NCBI RefSeq assembly: GCF_018688355.1
Contig: NZ_CP061317.1
Span: 478,370-542,369, forward strand
DNA from: Polynucleobacter sp. AP-Elch-400A-B2
Lineage (GTDB): Bacteria > Pseudomonadota > Gammaproteobacteria > Burkholderiales > Burkholderiaceae
Direction of reading: 5' to 3'
Length of the DNA: 64,000 nt
The notes under the pieces were generated by a model. The model ran no database searches. It had not been told where the DNA came from and saw only the letters and a list, made by a program, of their open reading frames with translations. Position numbers and translations under genes: made by a program. The first letter of the stretch is position 1. Each line of letters starts with the position of its first letter. Positions 24,621 through 34,632 of the stretch are shown here, piece by piece.

Positions 24621-25334
24621 TTACCTTGGGGATTCTCTTGGAGCGGTCATTTGTATAGGAGGTGTTTTGATCGTTTCTACTGACTCAATCTCTTTTTTAG
24701 CTTCTGTCTGAGATGGATCCTGAGTCTCTAAAGGTGGAGTTGGAGCAATGGCAGGATTATTCTTGCCACCCTTAGGTTGAGAGTTGTATTGAGTTATTAA
24801 AAAGATCAAAGCTAAGGCGCTACCAAGGTAAGTAAATAATTTAGGATATACGATAGTCTTTTGCTTATCTGTATCAATATCTGGTGCAGCTTCAGCTATT
24901 AGCTCTTGTAAATGAGTGCCAATAGAACTTACTTTTTCTAATTCTGCATTCAATTCTTTTTTAATTTTTAATGCATGCTTAGATTCAATCTTAGGAGCTG
25001 AGTTAGTTTTATTTGTTTCTTCTAAGTCAACTTTGGAAGATTCTTCAGATTCTGTTTTTTCTATTTCAGAAAGTTGCAATTGAGGCTGTTGATTATTTTT
25101 TGTTTCAAAAGCCTCATGGTCCATAAGTCCTAATATTTTTGCTACTTTCCTTGCGCTTTGAATTTTGATTGATTCTGAATAAAAACTCTTATTACCACCG
25201 CTTTCAATTTGCTCGATTTGGTTTTGTGAGAGGGTGGCCATACTGGCCAAATCACTCACAGATAACCCTTGTGCATGCCTAGCTTTTTTAAAACTTTCTC
25301 CAATAATTGTTGGAATAAAAGTGTGGCTTCTCAT
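24621..25334 (-). CDS. RodZ-like membrane protein with N-terminal helix-turn-helix
   Basis: 237 aa. N-terminal HTH (GESFKKARHAQGLSVSDLAS, then LSQNQIEQIESG) is of the kind found in RodZ. A charged, glutamate/lysine-rich region (about 80-150) follows, then one membrane span (LFTYLGSALALIFLITQY, about 170-187) and a proline-rich tail. The topology suggests a cytoplasmic HTH anchored to the inner membrane, either a morphology/scaffold protein or a membrane-bound regulator. It is the first gene inside the island's left end. The function is unknown. Confidence 0.6.
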   Translation of the reverse strand: MRSHTFIPTIIGESFKKARHAQGLSVSDLASMATLSQNQIEQIESGGNKSFYSESIKIQSARKVAKILGLMDHEAFETKNNQQPQLQLSEIEKTESEESSKVDLEETNKTNSAPKIESKHALKIKKELNAELEKVSSIGTHLQELIAEAAPDIDTDKQKTIVYPKLFTYLGSALALIFLITQYNSQPKGGKNNPAIAPTPPLETQDPSQTEAKKEIESVETIKTPPIQMTAPRESPR

Positions 25335-25397
25335 ACCAAAATATTTAAATTGTGCGCTGGGTTAAATTTTTTTCTCAAACGAGTAAAAATTAGACAA

Positions 25398-25712
25398 TTA
25401 AGATTGCTTAATTAAGAATCGAGGAATAGCCTCATCTGCTTGAAGAGCATCTCTTATTGGGGCTAAATCTGAAGCTTCACTAAGAGTATTAATATTAATG
25501 TTCAATGCTTGTGCATAAGCATTGGAATAGCTCAAGATCTTTTCTAAATCATTTTCAAAAGCAAAAAAATTGCCATTTTCAATATGCACCAATGAGGCTA
25601 CGCTTAAACCACATTGTTTGGATATATTTTGAAGGTTCGCTCTTTGTGTCTCTCGAGAGCTTCTCAATAACTTACCAATTTGCTTAGCGCAACGTATATC
25701 AACTGGGGACAC
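25398..25712 (-). CDS. Small HTH (XRE-type) protein
   Basis: 104 aa from a GTG at 25712. The body is a helix-turn-helix: GKLLRSSRETQRANLQNISK, then CGLSVASLVHIENGN. No other domain is present. It lies 63 bp upstream of the membrane HTH gene in the same direction, so the two may form one operon. It could be a regulator of the island; no operator was recognised. Confidence 0.6.
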   Translation of the reverse strand: MSPVDIRCAKQIGKLLRSSRETQRANLQNISKQCGLSVASLVHIENGNFFAFENDLEKILSYSNAYAQALNININTLSEASDLAPIRDALQADEAIPRFLIKQS

Positions 25713-25885
25713 AATGCACCAATATATTAAATAAAAGCAAATTTTATAATTAATTCAGAGGCTTATGCAACTAGGTGATTACACTAATATCCTGTTGAAA
25801 TTAAATGTTAGCTGGAGCATCAACTTTAATCAGGATTCTTAATGGGTAAAGCCCGGAAAATAGAGTTGGAATAACACTAATCCTG

Positions 25886-27340
25886 CTACATTCCTAAAAA
25901 TTGAAATACGCGATTAATTAAATTTTTGCGTTCAGTTTGATCTGGCTTATGATGCACGGTTTTCTCATTTGCTTGTTTCAGCAGAAGAACTTGATCAACG
26001 ATATCTTGCGTTAAATACGGATTTTTTCTCAGAATTGGCTCAATGTCTGATTTTGCAATTGACATGAGTATGACTCTGCTTTGAGCAATGACACTGGCTG
26101 TATGGCGTTCACCTGTTAGTAATGACATTTCACCGATCACATCTCCTGGCCAGCACTTAGCAAGTTTAATCACTTTTGCGGGGTCTTCGCCTGATAATTC
26201 AATACTTAATTTACCTTCGGTAACTATAAAAATAGAGTCTTTAAGCTCTCCTTGATTTAGGAGAATTTCTTGCGGGCTCAGTCTGATAAATCTCGCCTTA
26301 TTTTCTAAGTTCTGAGTCTCTTCTGCATTAAGTGATTTAAGAACACCAAATTCCTTTAACTGCAGTAGTCGGTGAGGGGTCTTATCCGGTAAATCCAAAT
26401 TTGAATTTTTTTGCGCTTGGTAAGGTGTTAAATCAAAGCCAGCAGATTTTAAAAAACGTACAGCAGCATTAATTACGAAATGATTAGATTCACTAAGTGA
26501 AATACTTGGATGACATCGATATTCAAGTATGAATTTCATATGACCTTGTGATAGGGTCCTTACGCGTGTACTGTATTCGCCGTGATAATGGTGGTTTAGA
26601 TAATGAACATATTCTAGAGAATCTTCTAGGATGGGAATAATTTCCGAGTGCGGGAATCGATTGCTTAGTTCAATCTCAGCATTTCTTACTGCTACATTCC
26701 CATGAGTACTGTAATTAATAATGGATTGTTGTAGAAAGAGGCTGTTCCGAATGAGCCGTGTGGTGTGGCTTGTATCTTTTAAAGTAACTATCTGCTGATC
26801 CAAGTCAATTACTTTGGCAACAATTGTTTCCTCACCGTGCTTTAAAGAAACCCAGTCACCAATTCTGGCTATCCGACTAATTTGAATTTGTGCGCTAGCT
26901 AAAATATCAGAAATGATCTCTCGAAATGCATATGCCAAAATAACGCTGATGACGCCTGAGGCGGCAAGCAAGCTTTTAACAGGTAACTCATATAGTTTGA
27001 TTGCTCCAAATAGCCCTAGTAAGCCATAAACCAAAATAGAGAAAACTTGAATCAAGATTTTTGGGATAAAAATTTTCTTATTGTTACGATTAATATCTGC
27101 GACGAGAATTCTGACTAACCCATCAATAGTGATTCCAAAAGCCAATAATTGGGCTAGAACAGCATATTGCTTTGCATCGAAGCTATCTGCGTTTTGAAGG
27201 CTCACTATTTCCCAGGACCAAATGGTGGAGTATTGGCTCTGTAGCCAAATGAAAATTGCTCCATTTAGCAAAATAAGGATTCCAAGCTGTACTAAATCTT
27301 TGATAGATAAAAAATGGTGTTTTGAGTTTGTCATGGTCAA
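25886..27340 (-). CDS. MscS-family channel with C-terminal cyclic-nucleotide-binding domain (bCNG type)
   Basis: 484 aa. Four hydrophobic spans in the first 160 residues, the last (LLAASGVISVILAYAFREII) resembling the MscS pore helix, are followed by the MscS beta domain (GDWVSLKHGEETIVAKVID, then HTTRLIRNSLF). Residues about 330-460 form a cNMP-binding domain with the phosphate-binding cassette GDVIGEMSLLTGERHTASV, keeping the Glu and Arg that contact the cyclic nucleotide. Such bCNG channels are gated by cAMP rather than tension. A cyclase, a phosphodiesterase and a second cNMP-binding protein lie within 13 kb. Confidence 0.85.
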   Translation of the reverse strand: MTMTNSKHHFLSIKDLVQLGILILLNGAIFIWLQSQYSTIWSWEIVSLQNADSFDAKQYAVLAQLLAFGITIDGLVRILVADINRNNKKIFIPKILIQVFSILVYGLLGLFGAIKLYELPVKSLLAASGVISVILAYAFREIISDILASAQIQISRIARIGDWVSLKHGEETIVAKVIDLDQQIVTLKDTSHTTRLIRNSLFLQQSIINYSTHGNVAVRNAEIELSNRFPHSEIIPILEDSLEYVHYLNHHYHGEYSTRVRTLSQGHMKFILEYRCHPSISLSESNHFVINAAVRFLKSAGFDLTPYQAQKNSNLDLPDKTPHRLLQLKEFGVLKSLNAEETQNLENKARFIRLSPQEILLNQGELKDSIFIVTEGKLSIELSGEDPAKVIKLAKCWPGDVIGEMSLLTGERHTASVIAQSRVILMSIAKSDIEPILRKNPYLTQDIVDQVLLLKQANEKTVHHKPDQTERKNLINRVFQFLGM

Positions 27341-27527
27341 GTTAGAGGATGTTTAAATCGAATATTACACAATCCTATTTGCCCTTTTGACGCTATTTAG
27401 CATCCATTGCATACCCACAGATTCTGTTGTACAGAAAATATATATAATAATTCTTTAAATTATCCGTATTTGCTGTAAGTAGTCCAAAAATAAAGCGCTT
27501 ACATCAACATCTCTAAAACCAATAAAA

Positions 27528-28397
27528 ATGAGACAAGTAAAAATCATCATTACCAACCAAAAGGGTGGGGTTGGTAAAAGCACTATTGCTTCAAACTTAG
27601 CTGGCTATTTTTCTAATCACCATCAAAAGAAAATCTCTTTTATTGACTACGATAGGCAGGGTAGCGGTGCTTCCTTAATAAAAAAGATTCATGACCAAAA
27701 TATCCAGGTTTTCAAAAAAGAGCTGTTCTTTAAACAGGGCTCTAATTGGAGTCTAATTGAAGCTAGACAGGCATTAAATACTCATTCTTCTGGGGTAGAT
27801 ATTGTTATTGCAGATTTAACTTGGACCTTTGGTTTGCCCTATGATTTTTTATTGGACTTTGATTTAATTATTGTTCCTTCATCTGATACTTCACTTGAAG
27901 TTGCCAGCACAGAAATTTTTATCCTGGAGTATTTTCAAAAAAATATGGATAAATTGCGCTCAATGAATCAATCCATTATTGTGGTTCCAAGTCGCATTGA
28001 TCCTAGTCATAGTGAGATCCCTAAATTTAGTGGTTTAGATTTTTTAACGAGCTGCTCGATTGCGCCGCCAATTTATAGAATTCCCAGCATTGATCGTTAC
28101 TATGAAGAGGGTTTTTTATGTACCTCTGCTGATCCTGTAATTGCAGAAAATTTTCTAAATTTAGGTAAATTTGTTCATGACAGACTAGAATTTATGAGTT
28201 TTCTAATCGTTCCTGCGAATAGATTTCTCTCAAAGCCCGCATCTAAATATCAAGCTAAGGATAGCATTCAAAAAACTAGGACTGAACCATCAAAAATTTT
28301 AGGAAATACCAAAAGTAGTCAAACTCCAAAAACGATCGAAATTCCAAAAGAGAAGGAATTTAGTTATATCCCCAGTTTTTTGCGAAGAAAAAAATAG
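27528..28397 (+). CDS. ParA/MinD-family ATPase
   Basis: 289 aa. Deviant Walker A KGGVGKSTIASNLA is at residue 12; FIDYDRQGSGAS is the A' box; VDIVIADLTWTFG is the Walker B region. The tail after about residue 235 is lysine/proline-rich. ParA-type ATPases position chromosomes, plasmids or polar machines. There is no parB gene nearby, and the gene sits in an island with a pilus system and a PopZ-like protein, so positioning of the pilus is more likely than plasmid partition. That role is inference. Confidence 0.8.
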   Translation: MRQVKIIITNQKGGVGKSTIASNLAGYFSNHHQKKISFIDYDRQGSGASLIKKIHDQNIQVFKKELFFKQGSNWSLIEARQALNTHSSGVDIVIADLTWTFGLPYDFLLDFDLIIVPSSDTSLEVASTEIFILEYFQKNMDKLRSMNQSIIVVPSRIDPSHSEIPKFSGLDFLTSCSIAPPIYRIPSIDRYYEEGFLCTSADPVIAENFLNLGKFVHDRLEFMSFLIVPANRFLSKPASKYQAKDSIQKTRTEPSKILGNTKSSQTPKTIEIPKEKEFSYIPSFLRRKK

Positions 28398-28646
28398 TGC
28401 GGCAAGGTATGAAAAAGGGCCTGCGTATTTCTTTTAAATTAGCCTATTGCCGAAGTTATCCCTAAAGGCCAAGCTTGCATTCTTGATAATAAGACTGTGA
28501 AAATAGGCTATATATTCCATAAATTCAATCAATTATCTGGAGTGCTAGTTTAGAATTGAAGAGCTTCTTGTGTCAGAAACTTGAGATCTAGAAATGAATC
28601 AAGTCACTTAAATTAAAATACTGAAAAACTATCTTAGGCATATTTC
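28398..28646. other. Intergenic region, nothing recognised
   Basis: 249 bp AT-rich spacer between the ParA-like and Sel1-cNMP genes. I see no convincing ORF, terminator or repeat. It presumably holds the promoter of the following gene. Confidence 0.4.
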
Positions 28647-29705
28647 ATGTTTGACTTTAGCAAAATTGAGCGTTTAAAGAGCAAAGCTGATAAGGGTGAC
28701 GTGAAAGCCCAAATCGAACTTGCGCAAGAATATTTTTCTGGCCGCAACGTTCAGGCCAGCCTCTCTACAAGTTTTTCTTACTATTCCAGGGCTGCAAGGC
28801 AAAACGATCCTGAAGCAATTTATAAGTTGGGCGAATATCAAGATATTGGCTGGGGTTGCCCCATGAGCCCCGGTAATGCGTTTCAGAACTTTTACAAGGC
28901 CGCCAAAATGGGTCATCTGAAAGCTATTTTGAGTCTAGCCCATTACTATCAAACTGGCCGAGCTGGAATTGTCGATTACGACAAAGCAATCATAAATTAT
29001 CAGTTAGCTGTCAAAATGGGGCATCTGCAGGCTAAGGATAAAATTATTAAGCTTCAAGAGCTTAAAAAGAATGCTCCCGCGTACAAACCACCGGTTCCGT
29101 CTACTGCAACTCGCGAGACAACTTCAGCAGGAAACAAACCTGCTCAAAAGCCTACTGCTGAAATCAAAATCGAGGATATTCCCTTTTTTAATGGCCTGAG
29201 TGGCACCGATCTTATTTACTTGATGGGTCTAGTTTCTAATGTTGAGGGAAAAAAAGGACAGTTTCTTTTCTGCGAAGGGGACGAGCCTAATGGCCTTTTT
29301 ATTCTTTTAAAAGGGCAATGCACGATTCGATTGGCCAATATCAGCACCAACACCTTTAATGAAATTAAATCGGTTAGCCCTGGTGAATATGTAGGAGAGT
29401 TTGGCCTGATTGATGGTTTGCCTCGCTCTGCTTCAGTAGTGATCACTGAGGATGCCGAGATGATGTTCTTGCCGACTCAGGTATTTCAAGCGGCTATTGA
29501 AAGTCAAAAAGGTTTGGCAGAAGTTGTCACCAGAAATTTGCTCACCTTCATTCGTAATGGCAATATCCGTATTGAAGAAAAAGACCTAAAAGCCCTTGTT
29601 TACAGTGGTCAACCCGTTGCGCCTACCCTGCTAAATATGAAATTACTGGTGGGAATATTGCGCGCCAGTAATAGTACTAAGCAAGTTAATTATTGGGAGC
29701 GATAA
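28647..29705 (+). CDS. Sel1-repeat protein with cyclic-nucleotide-binding domain
   Basis: 352 aa, no signal peptide. Residues 1-135 are Sel1-like repeats (AQIELAQEYFSGRNVQAS, AIYKLGEYQDIGWGCPMSPG, AILSLAHYYQTGRAG), a protein-protein interaction scaffold. After a linker, residues about 180-310 form a cNMP-binding domain with GEYVGEFGLIDGLPRSASVV, again keeping Glu and Arg. There is no HTH, so this is not a CRP-type activator but probably a cAMP-responsive adaptor. Its 3' end overlaps the convergent phosphatase gene by 16 bp. Confidence 0.8.
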   Translation: MFDFSKIERLKSKADKGDVKAQIELAQEYFSGRNVQASLSTSFSYYSRAARQNDPEAIYKLGEYQDIGWGCPMSPGNAFQNFYKAAKMGHLKAILSLAHYYQTGRAGIVDYDKAIINYQLAVKMGHLQAKDKIIKLQELKKNAPAYKPPVPSTATRETTSAGNKPAQKPTAEIKIEDIPFFNGLSGTDLIYLMGLVSNVEGKKGQFLFCEGDEPNGLFILLKGQCTIRLANISTNTFNEIKSVSPGEYVGEFGLIDGLPRSASVVITEDAEMMFLPTQVFQAAIESQKGLAEVVTRNLLTFIRNGNIRIEEKDLKALVYSGQPVAPTLLNMKLLVGILRASNSTKQVNYWER

Positions 29706-30991
29706 GGCTGCTTTGCGTTGAAATCACCCAGAATGAGCATGGTTGCATCATCACTGGTTTGCAGTTTATTTTCAGCAAACAAAGTTTGCACCTTTGCGAT
29801 ACCCTCTTTGGGGGATAAGTCACCAATAAGTTTGATGAGTGAAACTACTCCCGCTAGGCCAATCTCATCATTAGTGCCTGTGACTCTCGCCTCCAGGATG
29901 CCATCAGTAAATATAAATATTTTTTTTGCTTCTAAGTGAATGTGTTCACTGTTCCAATCTAATTCCTCTGAAGGAACAATGCCAATTGGAGGTAGTGAAG
30001 AAGCATGAGTATCAATCTCTAATTTTGGATCACAGATCACAATATTGCCATGTCCACAGTTGAGGTATTCCACTTCTTTTGTCAGTAGATCGTACTTTCC
30101 AATCAATAGCGTTACAAACCCCGTAGAACCTTCAAAGCGTTCGATCATTTGATACATCTCATGATTTAAAGATTTAGCAATAGCGGCTGGCGATTGCCCC
30201 TCATTTGCCATGTATCGAAATAATGCTAGGCATCTAGCCACAGTTAGGGCAGCAGGGATTCCTTTTCCAGAGACATCACCTTCACAAAAAAGGATTTCAT
30301 TGCCAATTTGAAGGTAGTCTAAAAAATCGCCTGATAGATTACGCGCTGGGACGACCAAGCCATGAATGACATCAATATTTTGTAGGGAGGCAAATAGATT
30401 TTTCTGTGTTTCTTCAGCAGTGGACAAATCTCGTTTAATTAAGGCATCTTTAATCATTTGCTCAGTCAGAGATAGATTTTCAAAAGCCACTCCAAGAATC
30501 AGGGCTAGCCTCTCAAAAGACTCCAAATGAGATTCATCAAATTGAGTAATTTGACCATTGTCCATGCGGTTAATTGCTTGCAGGCAGCCATAACAATGCT
30601 TACCCGAAATAATGGGAACCGTCAGAATCGAGTGGGTTTCAAAGCCAGTTTTTTGATCAACTGCAGAAAAGTGATTTGTATCTGATTTAGCATCTTTAAT
30701 CAGCGATCCTGCTTGTGTAGTGAAGGCTTTTCCAACTAAGCCTGCACCGGAGGGTATCAACAATCCTTTGATATCTACAGGACCGATACAGATCTCACAT
30801 TGAAGTTTTGTTTTATCGCTATTTGCTAGAAATAAGGAAATAGCCTGCGCCTGAATAGATTCCAAAATAATAGGAAGCGCCCAATTGAGCGCCAAAATTA
30901 GGTTTCTATTCTGGGCATAGCGTTGAATAATGCCAATAATGAGATTGCTAAGAAGGTCGTCAAATGGCTTATTGGACGTCACAGAATGCAT
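29690..30991 (-). CDS. GAF-SpoIIE/RsbU-type PP2C serine phosphatase
   Basis: 433 aa. A GAF domain (about 30-170; SGKHCYGCLQAINRMDNG) precedes a PP2C phosphatase domain (about 210-425) whose metal-binding acids are visible in GDFLDYL, CEGDVSGKGIPAAL, IFTDGILEAR and TSDDATMLIL. Phosphatases of this class dephosphorylate STAS antagonists in partner-switching circuits. An RsbW-like kinase (40784-41182) and a STAS protein (53489-53959) in the same island complete the set. The GAF domain would sense a small molecule, possibly a cyclic nucleotide. Confidence 0.85.
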   Translation of the reverse strand: MHSVTSNKPFDDLLSNLIIGIIQRYAQNRNLILALNWALPIILESIQAQAISLFLANSDKTKLQCEICIGPVDIKGLLIPSGAGLVGKAFTTQAGSLIKDAKSDTNHFSAVDQKTGFETHSILTVPIISGKHCYGCLQAINRMDNGQITQFDESHLESFERLALILGVAFENLSLTEQMIKDALIKRDLSTAEETQKNLFASLQNIDVIHGLVVPARNLSGDFLDYLQIGNEILFCEGDVSGKGIPAALTVARCLALFRYMANEGQSPAAIAKSLNHEMYQMIERFEGSTGFVTLLIGKYDLLTKEVEYLNCGHGNIVICDPKLEIDTHASSLPPIGIVPSEELDWNSEHIHLEAKKIFIFTDGILEARVTGTNDEIGLAGVVSLIKLIGDLSPKEGIAKVQTLFAENKLQTSDDATMLILGDFNAKQPYRSQ

Positions 30992-31173
30992 AGAATCTCT
31001 ATATTTAATGGGGTTAAAATAAGTCCGCCTTTAGTTATAAAAGGGTATTTTCAGTATTCTACGAGAATCAGTCAATTAGTATGCTTTTCATGGCTACAGG
31101 GCTGATATTTACACATTAGACATAGTCGTTAGTATTTCATTATTAGATTCATCCAAACCGTTCAGATTAGTTT

Positions 31174-33177
31174 ATGGCAATCAACTTTTTGTCCAATATG
31201 AATAAGCGGAAAATGAGCCCTTTAAAGGTAGGGCTCATTGCCACTATTTTTCTATTTAGTCTGAGTTTTTTTGACATTATTGGCATGAATGATTTTGGGA
31301 GCAAGAAATCTTTAGATTTCCTATCTCAATCTTTCCCATACGAAAAATATTATCCAGATAACTCTACTGGGTTAATCCTCGTTGCAATTGATGACGACTC
31401 ATTAAGTAAGTTGGGGCAGTGGCCCTGGCCAAGACAGGTCATTGCGAAAATTATTGATAATGCGAAAAAAAGCGGTATTGCAGCTATCGGCGTAGATCTA
31501 CTGTTCCTGGAGGAGGATCGATACTCCCCTAATCAGCTCGCTAGCAATTTACATATACCTGTTGCAACTTTGAAAAGCTTGGGATTTGAAAGCGGCGATA
31601 TTAAATTGGACGAAGTATTGGCTCAATCACCAGCCGTGATTGCTTTTTCATTAGGCAAGAGTGAGCAAACTAGCGCGCAAGTTGATCATTCTGCCCCCCG
31701 TAATTTATTTGTTAGCTCCAACGATGTGAGCGAGCAACTGTTGTCAACACCTAACCTCATTCTTCCTCAAAAAACAATTAAAAGTGCGCCTGGGTTGGGG
31801 TTTGTCAATGCTCTTGAAGAGGGTGGCCTTATTCGTGAAAACTTTATGGTCTCAAACTATCGAGGCCAATTAATTCCCTCCCTCAGTTTGGAAATGCTGA
31901 GAGTTGCCCAAGGTGCCCGCAATTATGTGATTAAGCAAACTGATAGCGGACATGGACTTTTAATTAAGACTGGCGACTTTATTGTGCAGACCAACTTGAA
32001 AGGGCAAATGCCGTACCACCATGGCAATACCCAACGCTTTAAACAAATTTCGGCTTCTCGATTTTTAGATGGACCAGTGGCTGGCTTAGATAATAATCTG
32101 GCGGTCTTAGGGGTTAACGCATTGGCTTTGGGTGACCGGCATGCCACGACTAATGAAGATTCCATCCCTGGCGCGCTAATGCACTTACAAACCTTAGATC
32201 AAATATTGTCCGAACGCTACATTACAAGCAACTTGGTTTTTGATCGAATGATTTTTTTTCTATGCGCGTTAATTGCTATTGCGGTTTGTTATTCGGTGGT
32301 TCATGTTCCATTAATGTATTCCCTCATGATTGTGAGTATTAGCTTTACGCTGCTAATGGGAATCTCTGCTTATTCATTTATTCAACATGGATTTGTATTT
32401 AATTTTTTAACCAGCTCCTTGATTTTAAGTAGTGGCGGATTTATTACCTATGTTCTGCAGTCTTTTTACGAAGAGCGTTTGAGAAAAAAATTACAAAGCT
32501 CCTTTGCGCAGTATGTTCCACCTGATGTCGTAAAGCGGATTTCAAAAAGTGATCTCGCACCCAAGTTAGGTGGAGAACTGATACAGGCAAGCGTTCTTTT
32601 TTTAGATTTGAGAGGTTTTACCTCTTTAACCGAAAAACTTAAACCACACCCAGAATTAATGGTGAAGGTGATTGGCACCATCATGAATGAAGTGACGGCC
32701 AGGCTCATAGAAAGTGGCGCCACGATTGATAAGTACATTGGCGATGCAGTCATGGCTTTTTGGAATGCGCCTGAAAAACAAGACAATCATACAATTCGCG
32801 CAATTTATGGAGCCTGTCGAATCCAAGAGGATCTAGAGTTGATCCGTTCTCAAATTTATAACATTGACCCCATAACGCATGAAATTAAAATTGCGTTTGG
32901 TATTGGAATTTGCTCTGGGCCAATAACGGTTGGCAACTTTGGTTCTGATTTTCGCTTTAACTATACCGCTCTTGGGGATGCTGTGAATACTGCGTCACGA
33001 TTAGAGAGCTTAACTAAAGAAAAAGGTCAACCTATATTGATCGTCTCCGATAGTTTAATTGACGGTCAAATTCTAGAATTTAATAATAGATCCATGCAAA
33101 TCAATTTAGTGGGCAGTACGGAGATTCGAGGCAAGATTGAAGTACTCAATACTTTTACTGCAAAATTTGTGAGCTAA
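31174..33177 (+). CDS. CHASE2-domain adenylate cyclase (class III)
   Basis: 667 aa. One N-terminal membrane span, a periplasmic CHASE2 sensor (about 40-350; ILVAIDDDSLSKLGQWPWPR-like start, GVDLLFLEEDR), three further spans (about 355-435), then a class III cyclase domain (about 470-650). The metal-binding Asp residues sit in FLDLRGFTSL and YIGDAVMAFW; Lys in DKYIGD and Thr in YTALGDAVNTASRLE are the adenine-selecting type, so cAMP is the expected product. It heads a five-gene operon with an outer-membrane protein, two FecR proteins and a phosphodiesterase. Confidence 0.9.
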   Translation: MAINFLSNMNKRKMSPLKVGLIATIFLFSLSFFDIIGMNDFGSKKSLDFLSQSFPYEKYYPDNSTGLILVAIDDDSLSKLGQWPWPRQVIAKIIDNAKKSGIAAIGVDLLFLEEDRYSPNQLASNLHIPVATLKSLGFESGDIKLDEVLAQSPAVIAFSLGKSEQTSAQVDHSAPRNLFVSSNDVSEQLLSTPNLILPQKTIKSAPGLGFVNALEEGGLIRENFMVSNYRGQLIPSLSLEMLRVAQGARNYVIKQTDSGHGLLIKTGDFIVQTNLKGQMPYHHGNTQRFKQISASRFLDGPVAGLDNNLAVLGVNALALGDRHATTNEDSIPGALMHLQTLDQILSERYITSNLVFDRMIFFLCALIAIAVCYSVVHVPLMYSLMIVSISFTLLMGISAYSFIQHGFVFNFLTSSLILSSGGFITYVLQSFYEERLRKKLQSSFAQYVPPDVVKRISKSDLAPKLGGELIQASVLFLDLRGFTSLTEKLKPHPELMVKVIGTIMNEVTARLIESGATIDKYIGDAVMAFWNAPEKQDNHTIRAIYGACRIQEDLELIRSQIYNIDPITHEIKIAFGIGICSGPITVGNFGSDFRFNYTALGDAVNTASRLESLTKEKGQPILIVSDSLIDGQILEFNNRSMQINLVGSTEIRGKIEVLNTFTAKFVS

Positions 33178-33223
33178 TTTACTTTACTGATCAACGCATA
33201 GTCTTATCGATAATTTTAGATTC

Positions 33224-34630
33224 ATGTATCCACTACCCCATCATCACTCTTACCTCGCAAAAGTATTTGTAGGATTTTTTATGGTGGGCATTGGATCAGC
33301 ATTGGCTCAAAGTCCGGCTCCATTAGTTAATCTGCAGAGTCAAACACCTGGCTCAGTAGACTTTTCGAATGATCAATTTACCCCCTTGGATGGGGGTAGG
33401 CAAAAAAAAGCAGATGCCTTATTTGAGAAGGTCTATCAAAATCCAAGCTCTTTACCGCTAAACGTTGAGCTTGCTCTTGCGCAACTCGAAATCGGGAACT
33501 TTAAGGGCGCATCAGCTACCTTAGATCGTGTTTTAAGTCTATATCCTAACGAGCCCAGAGTTCAGTTACTAATGGCGCAAACTGAAAAGCGTTTAGGTAA
33601 TGCTGTAGAGGCTAAGGGTTATTTTCAAGAGGTGATCGACAATCCCTTAGCCAATCAATTGCAAAAGGACGCTGCCAAGGCAGAGCTGAGTACTCTTGAG
33701 TATGACGAAAAAGTTTGGAAATATAGCGGTATTTTGCAGGGGGGTATTGGGAGATCTATGAACCCCCTAAGCTCTCCAAGATATTTGACGATCCAAGGAT
33801 TTGATCTTGCAAATCCATCCTATGCGTCTAACTATGCAACAGCATTGATGTATTTTGGTTCGGTGAGTTTTGAGCGCTCTCTTGAAAATCAAGCGAATGA
33901 ATCCATGGTGGTGACGCTGAGTCGCTTTAACCAGCAATATCAAAATTCCAACCCTGATATTAATTATGGCTTAGCGAATTTAGGGGTCAACACAGGAACA
34001 ATTGCATATCAGTCTGGCGATATCACGGATCGTTTTACTTTAGGCTGGAATAGTTCCCAAACTACTCTAAGTAATAAGGGGTATATGAATAGTAATTGGG
34101 CTTCTAGCTCCTACCAAAAAGCAGTTGGTGAGAACTTCCTTGCCAATGGTAGTTTTAATTATGGCTATAACAATCAATTAGAAGGGCAAAACTATTCCGG
34201 AACTGCCGCAAGAAGTAACTTGATGACCGGCTACATTTTGAGCGGTAAATACTTTATTAATGCTAACTGGTTAGCTGAGGCAAATCTATCGCACTATAAC
34301 TATGCTGCCAAGGTGAGTTATGAAAGCTATATGATGAATTATGAGTCAGCGAGCATTAGTTATTTTTTTAAATACGGCATGATCACGGGATTTGTGAGTA
34401 ATCTTAGCAATCAGTATGCAGATGTTGACCCAATTAGTGGGATTCAAAAACAGATCCAAACAGCCAGTATTGGTGGCTCATATACAGTAGCACTCCCGTA
34501 TTTCACAAGACCTGAGCGCAAAGATTTAACGATGAGTGTAAATTATCAGCAAAGTAATTCAAGCTCGAATGTACAAACCTATGCCAGCCAATCAAGGCAG
34601 TATATGTTGGTTTTCAGTAAAGGCTTTTAA
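33224..34630 (+). CDS. TPR-containing outer-membrane beta-barrel protein
   Basis: 468 aa with a signal peptide ending near SALAQ. Residues about 55-165 are tetratricopeptide repeats (ALAQLEIGNFKGASATLDRV, then YPNEPRVQLLMAQTEKRLG). From about 170 it consists of alternating strands rich in Tyr, Asn and Ser and ends in a phenylalanine (VFSKGF), as outer-membrane barrels do. TPR-plus-barrel layout recalls Slam-type proteins, but similarity is not clear. The next gene begins 2 bp after the stop, so it is coupled to the FecR proteins, whose export or anchoring it may serve. Confidence 0.65.
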   Translation: MYPLPHHHSYLAKVFVGFFMVGIGSALAQSPAPLVNLQSQTPGSVDFSNDQFTPLDGGRQKKADALFEKVYQNPSSLPLNVELALAQLEIGNFKGASATLDRVLSLYPNEPRVQLLMAQTEKRLGNAVEAKGYFQEVIDNPLANQLQKDAAKAELSTLEYDEKVWKYSGILQGGIGRSMNPLSSPRYLTIQGFDLANPSYASNYATALMYFGSVSFERSLENQANESMVVTLSRFNQQYQNSNPDINYGLANLGVNTGTIAYQSGDITDRFTLGWNSSQTTLSNKGYMNSNWASSSYQKAVGENFLANGSFNYGYNNQLEGQNYSGTAARSNLMTGYILSGKYFINANWLAEANLSHYNYAAKVSYESYMMNYESASISYFFKYGMITGFVSNLSNQYADVDPISGIQKQIQTASIGGSYTVALPYFTRPERKDLTMSVNYQQSNSSSNVQTYASQSRQYMLVFSKGF

Positions 34631-34632
34631 TC